Both the position numbers and the translations under genes were made by a program. DNA of 51,982 nt from Hallerella sp964501065 (GTDB taxonomy: Bacteria > Fibrobacterota > Fibrobacteria > Fibrobacterales > Fibrobacteraceae). The stretch is taken from the NCBI GenBank assembly GCA_964501065.1, contig CAZCRF010000012.1, forward strand, positions 1-51,982, given 5' to 3'. Position 1 is the stretch's first letter. Every line of letters begins with the position of its first letter. Of this stretch, positions 40,858 to 49,196 are shown piece by piece. The notes below the pieces were generated by a model. The model did not search any database and was not told where the DNA came from. It saw nothing but the letters and a program-made list of their open reading frames with translations.

Positions 40858-42582
40858 ATGGCAAACCATACATTAAGCGGTGCTCAAGCGATTCTCGATT
40901 GCCTCAAGCGCGAAGGCGTTGACACCATTTTCGGCTATCCGGGCGGCTCGGCGATTCCCCTCTTCGATGCCTTGCTCGATTCGAACATCAAAATGGTTCT
41001 TTCCCGCCACGAACAGGGAGCGACCCACATGGCGGACGGTTACGCCCGCGCCACGGGAAAGGTCGGCGTCGTATTGGTCACGAGCGGCCCCGGGGCGACG
41101 AACACTTTCACCGGCATCTACACGGCCCAAATGGACTCTTCCCCCATCGTCGTCCTGGCCGCCCAAACGACCACCCCGAACCTCGGCAAGGACGCTTTCC
41201 AAGAATGCGACACAAGCGGCATGACCTTCGCCGCCGTCAAACATTCCTTCCTGGTCAAGAAGTCCAACGACCTCCCCCGTGCAGTCAAAGAGGCGTTCTA
41301 CATCGCGCGGACAGGGCGTCCGGGACCCGTTCTCATCGACCTTCCGAAAGACGTCACTGCGGGAGATTGCACGGCCCCCTTCACCGACAACGTCGATTTG
41401 CCGGGCTACAAGATTCCGAGCCACGCCGACCAAGCTTCTGTGGAAAAGGCCGCGGCACTCCTCAAAAAATCGACCAAGCCCCTCCTTCTCGTCGGACACG
41501 GGACTCTCATTTCCGGAGCTTCCCGGCAAGTGAAGGAACTCGCGGAAAAATTGAACGCACCCGTCGTGGAAACGTTGCTCGGATTAGGCGCGTTCCCGGA
41601 AACGCACCCGCTTTCCCTTGGCATGCTCGGCATGCACGGCACGGCTTATGCGAACAAGGCGCTTCTCGACTGTGACCTCGTCATGAGCATCGGCTCCCGT
41701 TTCGACGACCGCATCACGGGAAAGCTCGAAGACTTTTGCAAGAACGCTAAAATCATCCACATGGACATCGACCCGGCGGAAGAGGGCAAGGTCTTGCAAC
41801 CGGACGTGTTCCTTTGCGGCGACGCGAAGCTCGTCTTGGAACAGCTGCTGCCGTTAGTCTCGAGGCTTGATACGGACAATTGGATAAAGACCGTACAAAC
41901 GAACAAGAAGCGTTTCCCCCTCACCTACCCGAAGCATGGCGGTCTGCGGATGCAGCACATCATTTCGACGGTTTACAACCTGACCAAGGGAAAGGCCATC
42001 GTGACGACCGATGTCGGCCAGCACCAGATGTGGGTCGCCCAATTCTTCAAGGCGGATTACCCTCGCCAGTTCATCACCAGCGGCGGTGCGGGGACGATGG
42101 GATTCGGATTTCCCGCGGCCATCGGGGCGGCCATCGGCATCGGTTCCGATTTAGGCTGGCCGGTGTGCTGCTTCGCGGGAGACGGCGGTTTCCAGATGAC
42201 GGAAGCCGAACTTTCCACGGCGAAAATCCACAACCTCCCCATCAAGATTTTCGTGATGGACAACAAATACCTGGGGATGGTCCGGCAATGGCAAGACATG
42301 TTCTACGACAAGCGTTATTCGTCCGTGAGCATGGTCGGCAACCCGGACTTCGTGAAACTGGCCGAGGCTTACGGAGTCAAGGGACTCCGCATCAAGCGGG
42401 CGGCCGATGCGGAACGCGTCATCCAAAAAGCCTTGGAATACAACGAAGGTCCCGTCCTCATCCACTGCGAATGCGAAGAACAGGACAACGTGTTCCCGAT
42501 GATTCCCGCCGGCGCGCCCATCACTTCGATGATGACAGAGCCGCCCAAGGGAAAACTTGAAAAACCGACAGGGAGTACCTGA
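40858..42582 (+). CDS. ilvB: Acetolactate synthase large subunit
   Basis: The catalytic subunit of acetohydroxyacid synthase starts branched-chain amino acid synthesis. The 574-residue protein has the thiamin-diphosphate enzyme layout: IFGYPGGSAIPLFDALLDSN, the glutamate region RHEQGATHMADGYARATGK, then DVGQHQMWVAQFFK and GDGGFQMTEAEL (metal motif GDG... N). NPDFVKLAEAYGVKG follows. Length is normal. The regulatory subunit follows directly. Confidence 0.96.
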   Translation: MANHTLSGAQAILDCLKREGVDTIFGYPGGSAIPLFDALLDSNIKMVLSRHEQGATHMADGYARATGKVGVVLVTSGPGATNTFTGIYTAQMDSSPIVVLAAQTTTPNLGKDAFQECDTSGMTFAAVKHSFLVKKSNDLPRAVKEAFYIARTGRPGPVLIDLPKDVTAGDCTAPFTDNVDLPGYKIPSHADQASVEKAAALLKKSTKPLLLVGHGTLISGASRQVKELAEKLNAPVVETLLGLGAFPETHPLSLGMLGMHGTAYANKALLDCDLVMSIGSRFDDRITGKLEDFCKNAKIIHMDIDPAEEGKVLQPDVFLCGDAKLVLEQLLPLVSRLDTDNWIKTVQTNKKRFPLTYPKHGGLRMQHIISTVYNLTKGKAIVTTDVGQHQMWVAQFFKADYPRQFITSGGAGTMGFGFPAAIGAAIGIGSDLGWPVCCFAGDGGFQMTEAELSTAKIHNLPIKIFVMDNKYLGMVRQWQDMFYDKRYSSVSMVGNPDFVKLAEAYGVKGLRIKRAADAERVIQKALEYNEGPVLIHCECEEQDNVFPMIPAGAPITSMMTEPPKGKLEKPTGST

Positions 42583-42583
42583 T

Positions 42584-43090
42584 ATGCCAATGGAAAACAA
42601 CACTTCGGCTCACTGCCTGAGCCTTCTTGTCGCAAACCGCCCCGGCGTCCTCGTGCGCATCGCGCTAGTCTTTTCCCGCCGAGGCTACAACCTCGATTCG
42701 CTAGTCGTCTCCCCGACTCTCAACCCGGACTTCAGCCGGATGAACATCGTGGCCCACGGCAACCCGGAGATTCTGCTTCAAATCATCAAGCAGCTCGAAA
42801 AGCTGGTCGATGTCATCCAAGCCAAGGATCACACGGGTTCGAACACGGTCGAAAAGGAACTGGCCCTCATCAAAATCAAGTGCAAGCCGGAACAGCGGAC
42901 GGAAATTCTCCAACTCTGCGACCACTTCAAGGCGACCACGGTCGATATGACGGACACGTCGATGATTGTCCAAATCACCGGCAACACGGACAAAATCGAC
43001 GCGATGAAGCATTTGCTGGACAAGTTCGAAGTCGTCGAATATATCCGCACCGGCAAAGTCATCATGTTACGCGGTGAAGAAATTACTTAA
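42584..43090 (+). CDS. ilvN: Acetolactate synthase small subunit
   Basis: The 168-residue regulatory subunit has the N-terminal ACT domain (CLSLLVANRPGVLVRIALVF, RRGYNLDSLVV) that gives valine feedback inhibition, followed by the C-terminal half (VEKELALIKIKCKPEQRTEI, SMIVQITGNTDKIDAM). ATG 42584 lies one base after the ilvB stop, with GGGAG upstream. An intrinsic terminator follows. Confidence 0.95.
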   Translation: MPMENNTSAHCLSLLVANRPGVLVRIALVFSRRGYNLDSLVVSPTLNPDFSRMNIVAHGNPEILLQIIKQLEKLVDVIQAKDHTGSNTVEKELALIKIKCKPEQRTEILQLCDHFKATTVDMTDTSMIVQITGNTDKIDAMKHLLDKFEVVEYIRTGKVIMLRGEEIT

Positions 43091-43119
43091 TCGGTAATTT
43101 ACAGCAACTTCCCCAAAAG

Positions 43120-43144
43120 GCCCCGCGTTCCGCGGGGCTTTTTT
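43120..43144 (+). terminator. Intrinsic terminator of ilvBN
   Basis: GCCCCGCG, loop TTC and CGCGGGGC-like stem (43121-43127 with 43131-43137, extended by a G-C pair), followed by six T. Confidence 0.9.
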
Positions 43145-43188
43145 GACATCACACCTCGCCTCGAAGGGAATTTCAATCTCTCATTTGT

Positions 43189-43200
43189 TAAATTAACGGC
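43189..43200 (+). promoter_or_regulatory. Putative rfbD promoter (leaderless type)
   Basis: TAAATT (43189-43194) ends 6 bases before the ATG at 43201. No ribosome binding site is seen and no clear -35. Confidence 0.4.
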
Positions 43201-44121
43201 ATGAAAATATTTGTAACCGGCGTCGCGGGGCAGCTCGGCCACGACGTCATGAATGAGCTTTCCCGAAGAGGGCACGAAGGCATCGGCAGCGACATCGCTC
43301 CCGAATACAGCGGAATTCAAGATGGAAGCTACGTCTCGCACGCCCCCTACCGCTCCATGGACATTACGGACGCGACAGCGGTCAAGACCACCCTCGAAAC
43401 AGCAAGACCGGACGTCGTCATCCACTGCGCCGCATGGACCGCCGTCGATTTGGCGGAAGACGCGGACAAGCAGCCCAAGGTGCGCGCCATCAATGCGACC
43501 GGGACGGAAAACATCGCCAAGACCTGCAAAGCCCTCGGATGCAAGATGCTTTACATCAGCACGGACTACGTTTTCGACGGGAAAGGCGAAGAACCGTGGC
43601 AACCGGACTGCAAGGAATTCAAACCGCTGAATTTCTACGGAAAGACCAAGCTCGAAGGCGAAATGGCCGTTTGTCAAAATCTTGAAAAGTTCTTCATCGT
43701 CCGCATCGCCTGGGTCTTCGGGCTGAACGGCAAGAACTTCATCAAGACGATGCTCTCCGTCGGGAAGTCGCACGACTCCGTCCGCGTCGTGAACGACCAG
43801 GTGGGGACGCCGACCTACACATTGGATTTGGCGCGGCTTCTCATCGACATGGCGGAATCGGAAAAATACGGTTACTACCATGCGACGAACGAAGGCGGAT
43901 TCATCAGCTGGTACGACTTCACCCGGGAAATTTACAGACAGGCCGGGCTAAAGACGGAAGTCTTCCCGGTGACGACTGCGGAATACGGGCTTTCCAAAGC
44001 GGCGCGGCCGTTCAACAGCCGACTCGACAAATCCAAGCTGGTTCAAAACGGATTCACTCCGCTGCCCCCTTGGAGGGACGCCCTTTCCCGCTACCTGAAA
44101 GAGCTGCAAACCCAAAGCTGA
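43201..44121 (+). CDS. rfbD: dTDP-4-dehydrorhamnose reductase-like SDR enzyme
   Basis: The 306-residue protein is an extended short-chain dehydrogenase. It starts MKIFVTGVAGQLGHDVMNEL, has VIHCAAWTAVDLAEDADKQP, NATGTENIAKTC, the catalytic Tyr-Lys pair YGKTKLEGE, ISTDYVFDG and NDQVGTPTYTLDLA, all of the RmlD type. It would make dTDP-L-rhamnose for surface polysaccharide. No other rml gene is in the window, so the exact product is inferred from family. A terminator follows. Confidence 0.88.
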   Translation: MKIFVTGVAGQLGHDVMNELSRRGHEGIGSDIAPEYSGIQDGSYVSHAPYRSMDITDATAVKTTLETARPDVVIHCAAWTAVDLAEDADKQPKVRAINATGTENIAKTCKALGCKMLYISTDYVFDGKGEEPWQPDCKEFKPLNFYGKTKLEGEMAVCQNLEKFFIVRIAWVFGLNGKNFIKTMLSVGKSHDSVRVVNDQVGTPTYTLDLARLLIDMAESEKYGYYHATNEGGFISWYDFTREIYRQAGLKTEVFPVTTAEYGLSKAARPFNSRLDKSKLVQNGFTPLPPWRDALSRYLKELQTQS

Positions 44122-44141
44122 ACATCACGGGAAACGAAAAT

Positions 44142-44166
44142 CCGCATCGCCCGGTGCGGCTTTTTT
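44142..44166 (+). terminator. Intrinsic terminator of rfbD
   Basis: CCGCATCG pairs with CGGTGCGG (one G-T pair) around a 2-base loop, followed by C and six T. It lies 20 bases after the stop. Confidence 0.85.
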
Positions 44167-44204
44167 ACGACTGCATTCAAGCTTGAACAGCGTCCGATGA
44201 GCAT

Positions 44205-44235
44205 GAAAAAAGCTCCGGGATTTCTCTCGGAGCTT
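44205..44235 (-). terminator. Intrinsic terminator of tRNA-Arg
   Basis: AAGCTCCG (44210-44217) pairs with CGGAGCTT (44228-44235). On the minus strand it is followed by a run of T, directly after the tRNA 3' end. Confidence 0.85.
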
Positions 44236-44237
44236 CG

Positions 44238-44311
44238 TGCGAGTGGCAGGACTCGAACCTGCAACCTACTGGTTCGTAGCCAGTTGCGCTATCCAGTTAC
44301 GCCACATTCGC
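44238..44311 (-). tRNA. tRNA-Arg (anticodon ACG)
   Basis: On the minus strand the cloverleaf folds with D stem GCGT/GCGC, anticodon stem ACTGG/CCAGT around loop CTACGAA (anticodon ACG, reading CGU and, after A34 to inosine, CGC/CGA), T stem GCAGG/CCTGC and loop TTCGAGT. The acceptor stem GCGAATG/CACTCGC has one A-C mismatch at pair 5-68. CCA is not encoded and the discriminator is A. A terminator follows. Confidence 0.95.
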
Positions 44312-44320
44312 ATCACGACC

Positions 44321-44350
44321 CAAATATAGATTTTCTGCACATCTTGTCAA
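44321..44350 (-). promoter_or_regulatory. tRNA-Arg promoter
   Basis: TTGACA (44350-44345), a 16-base spacer and TATATT (44328-44323, extended TATATTTG) precede the mature 5' end by 9 bases. This is the clearest -35/-10 pair in the window. Confidence 0.75.
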
Positions 44351-44387
44351 GGGGAGGACGCTTATTTTTCTGAGCAAAATCCGGAGA

Positions 44388-45893
44388 TTATTCTGTGAAA
44401 AAAGGAAAGCCTCCATTCGTCTCCCCGTCATAGCTCCAAGCCTCCCCCAAAAGGTCGGCAAATTCCACAGATTGCATTTCCGCTGCGCTCTTGGCCGTAG
44501 CCGAACCACCGCCGTTGTTCGCGCCGAACGCATCGAGGTCTTCTCCTTCCAAGTAATAGTAGTCCGCCATTGTCGTATTGTAATTGCTCCCGATAACCGC
44601 TCCCGCCAAGGAATCCCCCTTCACCTCGGCCACAGTCCAAGCCTTGCTAGTGACCCCTTCCTGGTTGTAGCCGATGATGCCGCCCACGAAGGTCTCCCCA
44701 AAGACGTCCCCCCGGTTGTAGAGGTTCTCCGACGTGGAATATCCGGAATGTCCGACGACACCGGCGACATAATCCGACCCGCTGACCTCTCCGCGATTCC
44801 CGGCAAGTTCCACAGTCGCGCACGTCGCCTGACCGACGACCCCCGCCGCGTACTTTGTCCCGGAGACCTTCCCGAAGTTCTCCGCCCTTTTCAGCGAGCC
44901 GTAGCTCTTTCCGTTTGAAAAGCAAGTGTACCCCAAAAAGCTCAAGATGCCGGCCGTGTATTCCTTGCCGTCTATCTCCGCAAAGTTCTGCACCCGCTCC
45001 ACCGCCGATTCATACCCCGCATGCCCGGCGATTCCGCCGACTCCGTAATTTCCCGAGACTTCCCCGCGGTTCGTCGCCACCCGGATTTTCACATGGTCCG
45101 CCGAACCGACGATTCCCGCGACAAGTTTCGCCCCGGAGACGACTCCCCGGTTCTCGACGCTGTCGATGACGACCGTCGTCCCTCCAGAAACCGCATTATA
45201 ATACGTTCCGCCGACAATGCCGCCGACGGATGCCGTCCCCGTCACCGAAGCTTCATTTTCCACCCGGCGCACCGTGCCGTCCTCATGCAAAATCCCCACC
45301 GCAGCCGCCGTGTACTTTCCGCCCATCACCCAGGAATCCTTCACGGTGAAATTCCGCACGGTCCCGCTCACGTTGCCGAACAGCCCGTTGTGCGAACTGG
45401 TCGTGTGGATGAACATCCCCGAAACCGAATGACCGTCGCCGTCAAAGTTCCCGGCAAAGGCGACGCTCGAATTCCCGATGGGAGTCCACTTTTCCAAAAG
45501 GTTGGAATCCGCCACGAGTCCCCCACCTTTACCTAGCAAAGTTTCTCCGGAAAGGAGAATGTCCGCACCGAGCTTGAAAAACTTCCCCGTGTAATTTTCA
45601 TCCTTCGCACCCGTGACGAAGGAAAGGAAGGCCAACTGCTCCGCCGTCAAGATGACGTAAGGGTTCGCCCTTGTCCCCGTTCCGCAGGCGAAGGATTTCG
45701 CCGTCGTGCCGTCCCACGCCGCTCCGGGCGTTCCCTCGCACTCCGCGGCGTTCGAAGCATCCCCATTCCAAACACTGGAACTGCTATTGGCAACGCCTCC
45801 CCCCGATGAAGAAGATTCCCCATCATCTACGGCGACCGTATTCGTGGAACAGGCGACAAGAAGTAAAAATCCCGAAAGCAAAAGAAAGCGCAT
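44388..45893 (-). CDS. GLUG-like repeat surface lipoprotein
   Basis: The 501-residue protein has a lipoprotein signal ending LLVAC (Cys15), a Ser-rich linker (GESSSSGGGVANSSSSVW) and then about 400 residues of irregular repeats of the form G-x-V-S-G-x-x-Y-V-A-G-V-V-G, such as VSGSDYVAGVVGHSG. These resemble GLUG motifs and predict a right-handed beta-helix, as in adhesins or other surface proteins. Function unknown. ATG 45893 follows AGGAG and begins the signal. The frame extends a few codons upstream. Confidence 0.78.
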   Translation of the reverse strand: MRFLLLSGFLLLVACSTNTVAVDDGESSSSGGGVANSSSSVWNGDASNAAECEGTPGAAWDGTTAKSFACGTGTRANPYVILTAEQLAFLSFVTGAKDENYTGKFFKLGADILLSGETLLGKGGGLVADSNLLEKWTPIGNSSVAFAGNFDGDGHSVSGMFIHTTSSHNGLFGNVSGTVRNFTVKDSWVMGGKYTAAAVGILHEDGTVRRVENEASVTGTASVGGIVGGTYYNAVSGGTTVVIDSVENRGVVSGAKLVAGIVGSADHVKIRVATNRGEVSGNYGVGGIAGHAGYESAVERVQNFAEIDGKEYTAGILSFLGYTCFSNGKSYGSLKRAENFGKVSGTKYAAGVVGQATCATVELAGNRGEVSGSDYVAGVVGHSGYSTSENLYNRGDVFGETFVGGIIGYNQEGVTSKAWTVAEVKGDSLAGAVIGSNYNTTMADYYYLEGEDLDAFGANNGGGSATAKSAAEMQSVEFADLLGEAWSYDGETNGGFPFFTE

Positions 45894-45914
45894 AAATTCT
45901 CCTAGCGTCTCGTA

Positions 45915-45922
45915 CAAATATA
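45915..45922 (-). promoter_or_regulatory. Putative -10 box of the GLUG lipoprotein gene
   Basis: TATATTTG on the minus strand lies 21 bases before the ATG at 45893. AGGAG is present in the leader. No clear -35. Confidence 0.45.
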
Positions 45923-45990
45923 ATCACCCAAAGACCTTCGCAGATTTAGGCGAACGCCTTTCTCGAGCGATGCAATTTAGAGTCGTACTT

Positions 45991-46033
45991 TAAAAGGAAA
46001 AGACTCCCCGGAGAAGGGAGCCTTTTCCTTTTA
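45991..46033 (-). terminator. Intrinsic terminator of guaB
   Basis: A long stem (TAAAAGGAAAAG and CTCCC pairing with GGGAG and CTTTTCCTTTTA, one A-C mismatch) around a 7-base loop lies 10 bases after the guaB stop. Its own U-rich arm provides the terminal U run. Confidence 0.8.
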
Positions 46034-46043
46034 AATCGGGAAG

Positions 46044-47495
46044 TCAAGCGTGGTAATTCGGCGCTTCCTTCGTAATCGTCACGTCATGCGGGTGCGATTC
46101 GCGAAGTCCGGCGTTCGTGATGCGCACAAAGGTCGCCTTGCGGTAAAGCTCTTCCAAGTTGGCGGCTCCCGCATAACCCATCGCCGAATGGATGCCGCCA
46201 ATCAGCTGGTAAACCGTGTCGCGGAGCGGTCCCTTGTAAGGCACGCGGCCTTCAATCCCCTCGGGAACGTACTTCTTCTCTTCGGTCACGCTGCCTTGAA
46301 AATAACGGTCTGCGGAGCCGGCCTTCATCGCTCCCAAGGAGCCCATGCCGCGGTAACTCTTGTAGCTGCGGCCATCCGCCAAGATGACTTCTCCCGGGCT
46401 TTCTTCCGTCCCGGCGAAAAGACTCCCGACCATCACCGCATTCCCACCGGCCGCCAAGGCCTTGACGATGTCGCCGGAATATTTGATTCCGCCGTCCGCG
46501 ATGATTTTGACTCCCGCCTTGCGAGCCGCCTTTCCGCATTCCACGACAGCGGAGAATTGCGGATAACCGACACCGGCGACAATTCTAGTCGTGCAAATGG
46601 AACCCGGGCCGATGCCCACTTTGACGATGTTCGCGCCGCACTTGGCGAGTTCCGTCACCGCTTCCGCCGTGCAGACGTTGCCCGCGCAAATCGTGAGCTT
46701 CGGGTATTTTTTCCGGACAGTCTTCACCATGTTGCGGACGCCGATATGATGACCGTGCGCCGTATCGATGACGACCATATCGACTCCGGCTTCCACCAGA
46801 GCCTTGATCCGCTCCAAGGTGTTCGCCGACGTACTGACGGCTGCGGCCACCAGGAGCTGCCCGTTCTTGTCCAAGCTCGCACCGGGATTGCTTTCCCGCT
46901 TCAAGATGTCCGTCATGGTCACAAGGCCTTTGAGGACACCGTTCGAATCGACGAGCGGAAGCTTTTCGATGCGGTTTTCATTCAGAATTTCACGCGCCTT
47001 GGAAAGGCTGATTTTCGGCGAAGCGGAAATCGGATTCTTGGTCATCACGTCCTTGATCTTCGCGCTGCGATCCGTAATCATCCGCAAATCGCGGCTAGTC
47101 AGCATCCCGACCAGCTTTCCCTTCGAAAGAATCGGGAAACCGCTGACCTTCGTTTCCAGGCGCACCTGATAAGCATCGCTCACCGGTTGGTCGGCATCCA
47201 AAGTCACCGGGTTCAAAACGATTCCGGACTGCCAACGTTTGACCTTGCGCACTTCTTCCGCCTGATCCTCGATGGACATGTTCTTGTGAATCACGCCGAG
47301 ACCGCCTTGCAGCGCAAGGGAAATGGCGAGCGGCGCAGTCGTCACCGTATCCATGGCCGCACTGATGATGGGGATGTTCAACTTGATGTTCGGGGCGAGT
47401 TGAGTCTTGACATCCGTCTGGGTGGGCAAAACCGAAGATTCCCCGGGGACGAGAAGGACGTCGTCGAATGTGAGCGCTTCTGGGAGCAGTTTCAT
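46044..47495 (-). CDS. guaB: Inosine-5'-monophosphate dehydrogenase
   Basis: GuaB oxidises IMP to XMP, the committed step of GMP synthesis. The 483-residue protein has LTFDDVLLVPGESSVLP, ISAAMDTVT, two CBS domains at about 93-205, DTAHGHH, the catalytic loop GIGPGSICTTR (Cys301), ADGGIKYSGDI and the flap YRGMGSLGAMK. The ATG at 47495 is preceded by AGAGG. The frame is open further upstream but without a better start. Confidence 0.96.
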   Translation of the reverse strand: MKLLPEALTFDDVLLVPGESSVLPTQTDVKTQLAPNIKLNIPIISAAMDTVTTAPLAISLALQGGLGVIHKNMSIEDQAEEVRKVKRWQSGIVLNPVTLDADQPVSDAYQVRLETKVSGFPILSKGKLVGMLTSRDLRMITDRSAKIKDVMTKNPISASPKISLSKAREILNENRIEKLPLVDSNGVLKGLVTMTDILKRESNPGASLDKNGQLLVAAAVSTSANTLERIKALVEAGVDMVVIDTAHGHHIGVRNMVKTVRKKYPKLTICAGNVCTAEAVTELAKCGANIVKVGIGPGSICTTRIVAGVGYPQFSAVVECGKAARKAGVKIIADGGIKYSGDIVKALAAGGNAVMVGSLFAGTEESPGEVILADGRSYKSYRGMGSLGAMKAGSADRYFQGSVTEEKKYVPEGIEGRVPYKGPLRDTVYQLIGGIHSAMGYAGAANLEELYRKATFVRITNAGLRESHPHDVTITKEAPNYHA

Positions 47496-47515
47496 ACGAA
47501 CCTCTTTTTGCGCAT

Positions 47516-47523
47516 CCAATATA
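47516..47523 (-). promoter_or_regulatory. Putative -10 box of guaB
   Basis: TATATTGG on the minus strand ends 20 bases before the ATG at 47495. Confidence 0.4.
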
Positions 47524-47592
47524 GAAATTCTCGGCAAAACTTTCTAGTCCTCCTCGCCAGAATCAAAGGGCGGACGGATTCCCGTCAAAATC

Positions 47593-47617
47593 AAAAATGC
47601 GCCGGTTCCGGCGCATT
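47593..47617 (-). terminator. Intrinsic terminator of the retropepsin-like gene
   Basis: AATGCGCCGG and CCGGCGCATT form a perfect 10-bp stem with a 2-base loop (47596-47617), followed on the minus strand by TTTGATTTT. It lies just after the stop of the gene ending at 47621. Confidence 0.85.
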
Positions 47618-47620
47618 CCG

Positions 47621-48532
47621 TCACAGCTCCACTTTCAAGATTCCCCGGGCGATATCGATGTAGGCTCGCCCGTTCCGGATGACATCCGCTCCCAAGACTC
47701 CGTCAAAGGATTCCGGCGAAACGTCGTTTATCCGGGAAATTTTTTCGCGAAGATTTTCCGGCATCACTCCGTAGCGGACGGGGAACGTCTTCCCTCCGAA
47801 TTCCGTCAGTGCACGGAAAACGGAAACCGTGTAATATTCGCCGAGCGGATGGAAGTCGATCCTTTTGCCCTTGTTGATGCAGCCGTCCAGCCAGGTCTGC
47901 TGCGCATAAGAGGCGGCGATGCCCGAGTCAAAAACGACTTTGTGGGGAATCCCGTTGATTTTCGCTTCTACGCAAAGAATCTTGTTTTCCAAGGAACAGT
48001 CCACCGCCGAGCCTTCAAACGGGAGCTCTTCCGCATCGAACAGGATCTGCCCCCGAATCCTGTCGATGACCACTTTGAATTTAGCGAGATTGTCGTTCCC
48101 CAAAATGGTCGTCACGGGAACGCCGACATGCTTTGAAATCTGGTCGAAGTCGATTCCCAAAGCCTTTGCCGTCATCTTGGTGTTCTTGCTGTTCACGGCT
48201 TCCAAGGCCTCGATGTTGATTCCCAAGGCCTTCGCCAAGGATTCCCCGTGCCTCGAACGGAACAAGTTCAAGATTTTGTCCAGGGAAAAGTTCCCCATCA
48301 TGGAACGGATGGGGGCGAGAGCCGCGTCGTTGTCGAGCATGGCAGTCAAACGTTTGGACATGAAGTCGATGCCGCCCTCTTCATCCGTCAAGCAGTTCGT
48401 GTAACAAATGGAAACGGGTTCACTTCCGCAGTGGAAGGAATACGCCGACCCCGTCATCACGAGAATCGTATTGTCGCCTTTTTCGAAAACGATGTGGCCG
48501 TTCACATCTTCGAGCAGTTTGTAGATTTCCAT
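47621..48532 (-). CDS. Hypothetical protein with retropepsin-like aspartyl protease domain
   Basis: The 303-residue protein has no signal peptide or membrane segment. Its C-terminal half resembles retropepsin-like domains: a substrate-strand region with KVVFDSGIAASYAQQTWLDG (DSG corresponds to the catalytic D-[TS]-G) and near the end SFDGVLGADVIRNGRAYIDI, which matches the G-x-L-G-x-D-x-L segment. The N-terminal half is unfamiliar. Whether it is an active protease is uncertain. GGAG precedes the ATG. Confidence 0.6.
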   Translation of the reverse strand: MEIYKLLEDVNGHIVFEKGDNTILVMTGSAYSFHCGSEPVSICYTNCLTDEEGGIDFMSKRLTAMLDNDAALAPIRSMMGNFSLDKILNLFRSRHGESLAKALGINIEALEAVNSKNTKMTAKALGIDFDQISKHVGVPVTTILGNDNLAKFKVVIDRIRGQILFDAEELPFEGSAVDCSLENKILCVEAKINGIPHKVVFDSGIAASYAQQTWLDGCINKGKRIDFHPLGEYYTVSVFRALTEFGGKTFPVRYGVMPENLREKISRINDVSPESFDGVLGADVIRNGRAYIDIARGILKVEL

Positions 48533-48641
48533 GGGAATCTCCTTTTCCGGGGATGAGGCTTCTTTATTTTATAAGGATACATTCAAACGCGGAAAAGAGC
48601 ACTTTTTTTGAAGAAAAAATGTTCCCGATTGGAAGATTCCG
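48533..48641 (-). other. Intergenic region between pth and the retropepsin-like gene
   Basis: On the minus strand a weak A/T-rich hairpin (about 48604-48626) follows the pth stop and may end the folC-pth transcript. A TATAAA-like sequence near 48570 could start the next gene. Confidence 0.3.
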
Positions 48642-49196
48642 TCATTTCCCGTTATAGTTTTCCATGCATTTCCCGATGCCCGATTTGAAGTAGCACTCGA
48701 CAAGCGCCGGGATTTTCTTCAACGCACCGTCAAAGGCCGCACGGTCTTCCGGGGGGAACTTCGAAAGCACCCAATTCGCGAGATCCCACTTCGGCGGGCA
48801 CTTCCCGACGCCGAGACGCACCCTGGGAAACCCGTCGCCGATGTGCTCGATGATGTTCCTGAGACCATTTTGTCCGCCGTGGCTGCCCCGTGCCCGGACG
48901 CGGATGCGCCCCACGTCCAAATTCACGTCGTCCGAAAAGACAATCAGATGATCCGGCTTCACCTTGTACCAAGTCATCAACGCTTGGACGGCTTCGCCGG
49001 ACAGATTCATGAACGTCTGCGGCTTTGCGAGAAGGACATCTTCGCCCGCCAGGGAAATTTTTTGCGTCAGCGATTTGTGCTCCGACTTCCATTCCTTGGA
49101 AAAATCCGCAAGGCTTTCCACGGCGGCAAACCCCGCGTTGTGATGCGTGTTCGCATACTGCGCCCCCGGATTCCCCAACCCGACTATCAAATGCAT
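48642..49196 (-). CDS. pth: Peptidyl-tRNA hydrolase
   Basis: Pth releases peptides from prematurely dropped peptidyl-tRNA. The 184-residue protein starts MHLIVGLGNPGAQYANTHHN (Asn9 and His19 of the active site), then KPQTFMNLSGEAVQALM, DDVNLDVGRIRVRARGSHGG and QNGLRNIIEHIGDGFPRVRL. Length is normal. Its ATG at 49196 overlaps the folC stop by 10 bases. Confidence 0.95.
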   Translation of the reverse strand: MHLIVGLGNPGAQYANTHHNAGFAAVESLADFSKEWKSEHKSLTQKISLAGEDVLLAKPQTFMNLSGEAVQALMTWYKVKPDHLIVFSDDVNLDVGRIRVRARGSHGGQNGLRNIIEHIGDGFPRVRLGVGKCPPKWDLANWVLSKFPPEDRAAFDGALKKIPALVECYFKSGIGKCMENYNGK

